Below, piece by piece: positions 62,952 through 64,000 of a stretch of DNA of 64,000 nucleotides (position 1 is its first letter; every line of letters starts with the position of its first letter). The notes below the pieces were generated by a model. The model had not been told where the DNA came from. It worked only from the letters and a program-made list of their open reading frames with translations, and searched no databases. Made by a program: the position numbers and the translations under genes. This DNA comes from Litoditis marina (lineage: Eukaryota > Nematoda > Chromadorea > Rhabditida > Rhabditidae): positions 8,547,864-8,611,863 of the forward strand of contig OZ038436.1 in assembly GCA_964036275.1 (NCBI GenBank), given 5' to 3'.

Positions 62952-64000
62952 TCACCCTTACTATACTATATTGGCTAATGCTATGTAACGTGGACATTGA
63001 GTTTACCAAAAAGCTTCATTTCTACTTCCATTACAAGATTCGACATAAGGCGCATTGTAATCCTCTCTAAGAGGTCTGAAAACCTACAAACTGATTTTTA
63101 ATGCACAAAAACGTAAAACTCAAAAAATTTTCAAGTTGATTGTTTGCCAACTTATCATGGAACGAATCCGTAAATATTTGGTAACAGCCAACTATTCCAT
63201 AGTCTCTTTCTAAGAAAAATTATAACTAACCTGTATCTCATCTCTCAATTGATTTGCTACGGTTTTACGATTTCTGTCAAAACCGAAAATAATGGTACGC
63301 GGTACGGTACGTGACGACCACTTTTGATTCCCAAACAAGTTCTAACCATGACTAACATCTAAGTCACCGAAATCTAACGTCGCGGTGTCTAAGGATTTTC
63401 TCTAACGTAACCTCCTAAGTACGTTAGGGCCTTAAGTTTGGACCCCTAAAATTGCTAATATTTCGATGTAAGAACTATCGAAGGAATCTAAGACCGTGGT
63501 GTCTGAGGAAAATTGATAATATCGATTTATTGATTTTTGCCACTCTGTTTTATGAAATTTGCGAAATTACTCTCTGTTATTGTGTGCCAATGGCTGAATG
63601 GAATGCCACCAAATTGATAACAACTGTCATACTTGTAAAGCTCTTCAATATGGTAATATCAAAATTTCAAACTTTTGATCTACCGCAAAGTTGACTTTAG
63701 CGAATTTTCGGAGACAGGGGGTTCAGCAGGGGTATTTACGACTCCGATTTCTCTGAAACTGCTACCATGCGCACCTCTTTCAATTCTAAGAAATGCTTTT
63801 GTTTTGTTTTTGGAAATTTTGATCTATCGATTTTTTACGACGGTTTTCATGTAACCACCTTAATTTTTCGTCAAGCGCCATTTGAGAACGGTTCGACCGA
63901 TTTCTTTGAAACTTCACTAATGAACATAACATAAGAAATAAACATGACTTTCAATTGGATAAAATCAATAATATCGATTTATCGATTAGTTATGAGAGGG
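62952..64000 (+). repeat. 1652-bp tandem unit, copy 14 (cut by window edge)
   Basis: First 1049 bp of the unit; the array continues beyond the window. Confidence 0.97.

Overview
This window looks like 64 kb of gene-free, highly structured repetitive DNA. I found no protein-coding gene, tRNA, rRNA or recognisable transposase. The longest open frames are about 100 codons. They recur only because the DNA recurs, and their start codons are not conserved between repeat copies. The sequence is AT-rich with short, very GC-rich islands. All repeats that I traced run in the same (+) orientation. The most likely source is a eukaryote: satellite/heterochromatic nuclear DNA of an invertebrate or protist, or less likely a repeat-bloated organelle genome. 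I cannot place it taxonomically from the sequence.

Organisation is hierarchical. (1) The base monomer is about 149-150 bp and carries an AT-rich anchor (consensus AAATCGATA-A-TATCGATTT followed by ATTGATTAG). (2) Monomers are grouped into cassettes. Nearly every cassette begins TCACC-N(3-6)-TATA, and in 1-31 kb and 38-42 kb almost every cassette ends with a GC-rich double-hairpin element of about 65 bp (26 copies, including remnants and short forms). (3) Many cassette lengths are near multiples of 149.5 bp (for example 1345, 1643, 1336, 1634, 1932, 1794, 1652). Some differ by exactly one 298-bp dimer.

Layout: 1-12.6 kb holds related cassettes separated by double hairpins. 12.6-31.2 kb holds more diverged cassettes, with a near-identical cassette duplication 6.4 kb apart (12659 and 19045), a 472-bp tandem duplication, a 549-bp tandem duplication and an 820-bp duplication 4.5 kb apart. 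31203-36585 is a three-copy tandem array of a 1794-bp unit. 36586-42238 is a separate cassette group with TACGG-type pentanucleotide repeats. 42239-64000 is a tandem array of a 1652-bp unit: 14 copies or part-copies, nearly identical, running off the right edge.

The most notable signal is the double hairpin. Its two stems change in length and sequence in a compensatory way, and all six tetraloop variants fit G-N-N-A. Cassette duplications break at it. The three cassette types that formed head-to-tail duplications or arrays at cassette boundaries (472, 1794 and 1652 bp) do not carry it at their unit ends. The elements could be structured RNA, recombination or mobile hairpins, or boundary marks of a satellite; the sequence alone does not decide this.
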